A stretch of DNA of 9,011 nt from Rhizobacter sp. GTDB taxonomy: Bacteria > Pseudomonadota > Gammaproteobacteria > Burkholderiales > Burkholderiaceae. Below, one piece after another: positions 6,636-9,011 of this stretch. The position numbers and the translations under genes are program-made. Position 1 is the first letter of the stretch, and every line of letters starts with the position of its first letter. Where the stretch lies: NCBI GenBank assembly GCA_014379885.1, contig JACMKW010000472.1, positions 1 through 9,011 of the forward strand, read 5' to 3'. The notes beneath the pieces were generated by a model, which made no database searches, was not told the DNA's origin, and worked only from the letters and a program-made list of their open reading frames with translations.

Positions 6636-6637
6636 CT
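6632..6637 (+). promoter_or_regulatory. Possible -10 element of the tetR-type gene
   Basis: TATACT is five of six to the -10 consensus and would give a leader of about 35 bases before ATG 6679. No good -35 is visible about 17 bases upstream, and there is no Shine-Dalgarno before the ATG, so expression is probably weak. Confidence 0.4.
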
Positions 6638-6678
6638 TCACCGCCATCCTGCACTGCACCGCTTCGCACCTGCCATTC

Positions 6679-7341
6679 ATGCCCGCAGAGAAACTCAAAC
6701 CACCCCGTGGCCGTCCGCGGGCCTTCGATCGGGCCGCAGCGCTGCAACTGGCACTCGATCTGTTCCTTGAGCGCGGATACGAAGGCACGTCGATTGCCGA
6801 GCTGGTCGATGCCATGCAGATATCGCCGCCCAGCCTGTACGCGGCCTTCGGCGCCAAGGAGAATCTTTACCGCGAGGCCATTGAGCTGTACGCGGAAGGC
6901 CGAGGCCGCTTCGTCACCCGGGCCTTGCAACAGGACCTGCCGGTCGAGGAACAGGTGCGTCAGATTCTTCGTGATGCGGCGTTGGCCTTCACGCCCGTGA
7001 ACGGCGCCACACCCGGCTGCCTGGTCTCGGCCAGCATGCTCGTGTGCACGCCAGACAACCGTGGTGTTGCCGAGCATGTGAAAACCTTGCGTGCCGCGCC
7101 GATGGCTGCCCTTGCGCAGCGCATCGAACAAGCCAAGAAGCGTGGGGAGTTGCCCGCCTCGGTGAATGGCCTGACCCTTGCACGCTTTTACGCCGCCGTG
7201 GTGACGGGCATGGCGGTTCAAGCGCGCGACGGAGCAAAACGCCGTGAGTTGCTCGATCTCGTTGACAGCGCCATGCAGGCCTGGCCGACGCTGCCGGCGG
7301 GCTCAAGGACGAGCGCGGGTCGCCTGGTTAAACCGCGCTGA
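6679..7341 (+). CDS. TetR/AcrR-family transcriptional repressor
   Basis: A 220-residue one-component regulator. The N-terminal DNA-binding domain runs from about residue 14 to 62: FDRAAALQLALDLFLERGY, then GTSIAELVDAMQISPPSLYAAFGAKENLY, the TetR helix-turn-helix with its characteristic LY-xx-F-xx-KE-LY ending. The C-terminal half (about 80-200) is a ligand/dimerisation domain with PGCLVSASML and ALAQRIEQAKKRGELP, similar to the TetR_C_13-type group. The ligand is unknown. The gene is divergent from the oxidoreductase/DUF4267-like operon across a 191-bp region with three related palindromes, so it most likely represses both that operon and itself. An effector such as a quinone or reactive carbonyl is inference from the target enzyme. 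The first ATG has no visible ribosome binding site. The last 14 bases overlap convergent dusA. Confidence 0.92.
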   Translation: MPAEKLKPPRGRPRAFDRAAALQLALDLFLERGYEGTSIAELVDAMQISPPSLYAAFGAKENLYREAIELYAEGRGRFVTRALQQDLPVEEQVRQILRDAALAFTPVNGATPGCLVSASMLVCTPDNRGVAEHVKTLRAAPMAALAQRIEQAKKRGELPASVNGLTLARFYAAVVTGMAVQARDGAKRRELLDLVDSAMQAWPTLPAGSRTSAGRLVKPR

Positions 7342-8326
7342 TTTCGAAGCTCACTGCGGCCAGCCTGCTCACGGCGGCGGGCGACTCGGCTTTCAGCCGG
7401 TGATCCGACCAGACTTGGCGCCATCGCCGTGCGCCAGGCGTGCCATGTCGCAAACCCAGCATGTGGCGCGACACATGCGACCAGGGCTCGCCGCTGGCGG
7501 CCACACGCTCCATGTAGTCGACCATCTGCGCTTCAAGGGCAGCCCGATCCAGCAACTGCGGCGCCGCGCCGAAGAAGCGCTCGTCCCAGTCGGCCATGCA
7601 CAAGGGGTTGTGATAAGCCTCGCGGCCGAGCATCACGCCGTCGACATGGGCCAGTTGTTCGGAGATCTGCACGTTCGTCGTCACCCCGCCGTTCAGCACG
7701 ATGGTGAGGCCTGCGAAGTCGCGCTTCAGCTGGTGCACCATCTCGTAACGCAGCGGCGGCACCTCGCGGTTCTCTTTCGGGCTCAGGCCCTTGAGCCACG
7801 CATTGCGCGCATGCACGATGAACACTTCGCAGCCGGCATCGGCCACGGTGCCCACGAAGTCACGCACGAAGGCGTAGCTCTCGGTGTGGTCGATGCCAAT
7901 GCGATGTTTGACCGTCACCGGCAGGCTCACCGCGTCTCGCATGGCCTTCACGCCATCGGCCACCAACTGCGGCTCGGCCATCAGGCAGGCGCCGAACGCA
8001 CCGCGTTGCACCCGCTCGCTCGGGCAACCACAGTTGAGGTTGATTTCGTCGTAACCCCATTGCTGCGCAAGCTTGGCGCACGCCGCCAGGTCGCCGGGCT
8101 CGCTGCCGCCAAGCTGCAAGGCGATCGGGTGCTCTTCGGCATTGAAGTCGAGGTGGCGCGGCACATCGCCGTGCAGCAGCGCGCCGGTGGTCACCATCTC
8201 GGTGTAGAGCCGGGTGTGGCGCGTGATGAGCCGGTGGAAGTAGCGGCAGTGCCGGTCGGTCCAATCCATCATGGGCGCAACGGACATGCGCCATGGGTTC
8301 GGCGTGGTGGTATCTGGCTTGGTCAA
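7328..8326 (-). CDS. dusA: tRNA-dihydrouridine synthase A
   Basis: An FMN- and NADPH-dependent enzyme that reduces uridine to dihydrouridine in the tRNA D-loop (U20/U20a in E. coli). Diagnostic segments are SVAPMMDWTDRHCRYFHR at the FMN-binding start of the TIM barrel, MVTTGALLHGD, LQLGGSEP, INLNCGCPSERVQRGAFGAC with catalytic Cys101 (codon 8026-8024), VKHRIGIDHTESY, VHARNAWLKGLSPKENR, LNGGV and VMLGREAYHNP. The C-terminal helical tRNA-binding domain follows. The only nearby ATG (8287) begins at MSVAPMM, too late because the first barrel strand needs residues before it. I chose TTG 8326, giving 332 residues against 330 in E. coli; GTG 8359 and TTG 8380 are also in frame. No strong ribosome binding site settles this. 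The 3' end overlaps the TetR gene by 14 bp. It is a housekeeping gene, unrelated to its neighbours. Confidence 0.93.
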   Translation of the reverse strand: MTKPDTTTPNPWRMSVAPMMDWTDRHCRYFHRLITRHTRLYTEMVTTGALLHGDVPRHLDFNAEEHPIALQLGGSEPGDLAACAKLAQQWGYDEINLNCGCPSERVQRGAFGACLMAEPQLVADGVKAMRDAVSLPVTVKHRIGIDHTESYAFVRDFVGTVADAGCEVFIVHARNAWLKGLSPKENREVPPLRYEMVHQLKRDFAGLTIVLNGGVTTNVQISEQLAHVDGVMLGREAYHNPLCMADWDERFFGAAPQLLDRAALEAQMVDYMERVAASGEPWSHVSRHMLGLRHGTPGARRWRQVWSDHRLKAESPAAVSRLAAVSFEISAV

Positions 8327-8356
8327 CGATTCGCGCTCTGAATGGGCATGAAGACG

Positions 8357-8370
8357 CACACCCGGGTGTG
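8357..8370. repeat. Perfect 14-bp palindrome upstream of dusA
   Basis: CACACCCGGGTGTG is its own reverse complement. It lies about 30 bp before the chosen dusA start, in the divergent region shared with the DUF4124-like gene, and could be an operator. It covers the alternative GTG start at 8359. Confidence 0.4.
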
Positions 8371-8430
8371 CGAGCGGCAATTATCGGTTGCTCCCCCTGC
8401 CCCCCGGGTTGCGGGCCTTGCGCGGCGCTC

Positions 8431-8447
8431 GTGCGTTATTCCCGCAC
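8431..8447. repeat. Small inverted repeat in the divergent spacer
   Basis: GTGCG and CGCAC flank a seven-base loop (TTATTCC), about 48 bases before the DUF4124-like start. It may form a hairpin or be a protein-binding site. No poly-T follows, so it does not look like an intrinsic terminator. Confidence 0.3.
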
Positions 8448-8480
8448 GGCTGCGAGGGCGCGTGGATAAACTGCTGCCCG

Positions 8481-8486
8481 GGAGGA
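8481..8486 (+). promoter_or_regulatory. Strong ribosome binding site of the DUF4124-like gene
   Basis: GGAGGA lies eight bases before ATG 8495. It is the strongest Shine-Dalgarno in the window and fixes this start, even though the reading frame has no stop before the window ends. Confidence 0.85.
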
Positions 8487-8494
8487 AAACACGC

Positions 8495-9011
8495 ATGAAA
8501 GCGTTGAAAACCGGCGCATGCGCCGCAATGGTTGTGCTGGCCAGTCTGGCCACGGGGAGTGCCTTCGGGCAAGGCATGTACCGCTGCAACAGCGGCGGCA
8601 CAACCCACTGGTCAGACCGCCCGTGTGCACCTGGTGCCGACACAAGAATCACCAACTACGGGCCCGTTCGAACCCCCGAGGCACGGCCCTCCTACACCCC
8701 ATCGCTGCAAAAGGCACCGGATCACCTGCCCTACCTGAGTGGCTCTTGCGCCGAGCTCAATGACGCGATCCGCACCGCGCCGGCCCGCGGTGTGGGCCGC
8801 TCCACACAGTCAGAGTTGCGTGAGGAATACCAGCGCAAGTGCAGCGAAGACGAAGAGGCCGCACGCAAACGTGTGATGGACGACAGGCGCCAGCAGCGAG
8901 ACGAGCGCAAGGCCGAGATCAACTCTCGCCAAGCTGAGCTGGCGCGTACAGCCACGGCCAAGGAACAGTGCAGTGAACTGTTTCGCATCCTGCGCGAGAA
9001 GCGCACTCGCC
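8495..9011 (+). CDS. Secreted DUF4124-like protein, 3' truncated by window edge
   Basis: At least 172 residues, open to the window end. It has a signal peptide: basic MKALK, a hydrophobic stretch to about residue 20, and likely cleavage after Ala-Phe-Gly25. The mature N-terminus reads GMYRCNSGGTTHWSDRPC, a form of the DUF4124 pattern (Y-[RK]-C ... [YW]-S-D-x-P-C) common in secreted betaproteobacterial proteins. Cys31 and Cys44 may form a disulfide, and Cys85, Cys116 and Cys159 follow. From about residue 105 the protein becomes a long, highly charged helix (SELREEYQRK, then EDEEAARKRVMDDRRQQRDE) that looks like a coiled coil. The location is probably periplasmic. The molecular function of DUF4124 proteins is not established. 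The gene has the best ribosome binding site in the window and is divergent from dusA. Confidence 0.8.
   Translation, partial: MKALKTGACAAMVVLASLATGSAFGQGMYRCNSGGTTHWSDRPCAPGADTRITNYGPVRTPEARPSYTPSLQKAPDHLPYLSGSCAELNDAIRTAPARGVGRSTQSELREEYQRKCSEDEEAARKRVMDDRRQQRDERKAEINSRQAELARTATAKEQCSELFRILREKRTR

Noticed and set aside
7244..8341. 365-residue plus-strand open frame opposite dusA
   Set aside because: dusA has all its catalytic motifs on the other strand. This frame has no domain signature and also overlaps the end of the TetR gene.
8513..8524. Perfect palindrome GGCGCATGCGCC
   Set aside because: It falls in the signal-peptide coding region of the DUF4124-like gene. Such GC palindromes arise often by chance in this composition.
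1..9011. tRNA, rRNA, CRISPR array, transposase, phage or toxin-antitoxin genes
   Set aside because: No cloverleaf, regularly spaced repeats, DDE/recombinase motifs or terminal inverted repeats with target duplications were seen on reading through.

Overview
The window is GC-rich and densely coded, and looks like the chromosome of a betaproteobacterium, most likely Burkholderiales and probably Comamonadaceae. The pointers are a DUF3138-type outer-membrane barrel, a DUF4124-type secreted protein, the codon usage, and a GC-rich intergenic element of a style I recall from Comamonadaceae. The assignment rests on protein resemblance, not on a marker gene.

Left part (1-5046, plus strand): an amine/amino-acid utilisation block. 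It starts with the 3' part of a DUF3138 barrel gene. Fourteen bases later comes a wreck of a PuuC-type aldehyde dehydrogenase: a start codon and about 14 N-terminal residues, joined out of frame to the last ~28 residues of the same family. A repeat-like GC-rich spacer follows. Then come a 4-aminobutyrate aminotransferase (gabT), a type III glutamine-synthetase-like ligase (glnT/gmaS/puuA-like) starting in an ATGA overlap, and an EamA/DMT permease seven bases further on. Aldehyde dehydrogenase, aminotransferase and glutamate-amine ligase together resemble part of a gamma-glutamylated polyamine/amine route. Here the dehydrogenase step is broken at this locus, and no oxidase or gamma-glutamyl hydrolase is seen in the window.

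Middle part (5029-7341): a compact three-gene regulatory cassette. A TetR-family repressor (plus strand) is divergent from a two-gene minus-strand operon, a zinc-free quinone-oxidoreductase-type MDR enzyme followed by a small DUF4267-like membrane protein. The divergent region carries three related 16-bp palindromic boxes (consensus close to TGTAGCGnnCnCTAnA), two of them placed where they would cover predicted promoter elements. Both ends of the cassette overlap the convergent neighbours tail to tail, by 18 bp with the permease gene and 14 bp with dusA.

Right part (7328-9011): dusA (tRNA dihydrouridine synthase A, minus strand) and, divergently, the 5' part of a secreted DUF4124-like protein that runs off the window. 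I saw no tRNA, rRNA, CRISPR array, transposase or phage gene. The points most worth a second look are the deleted aldehyde dehydrogenase with its adjoining repeat, and the three-box TetR operator region. I did not find evidence for a wholly new system.
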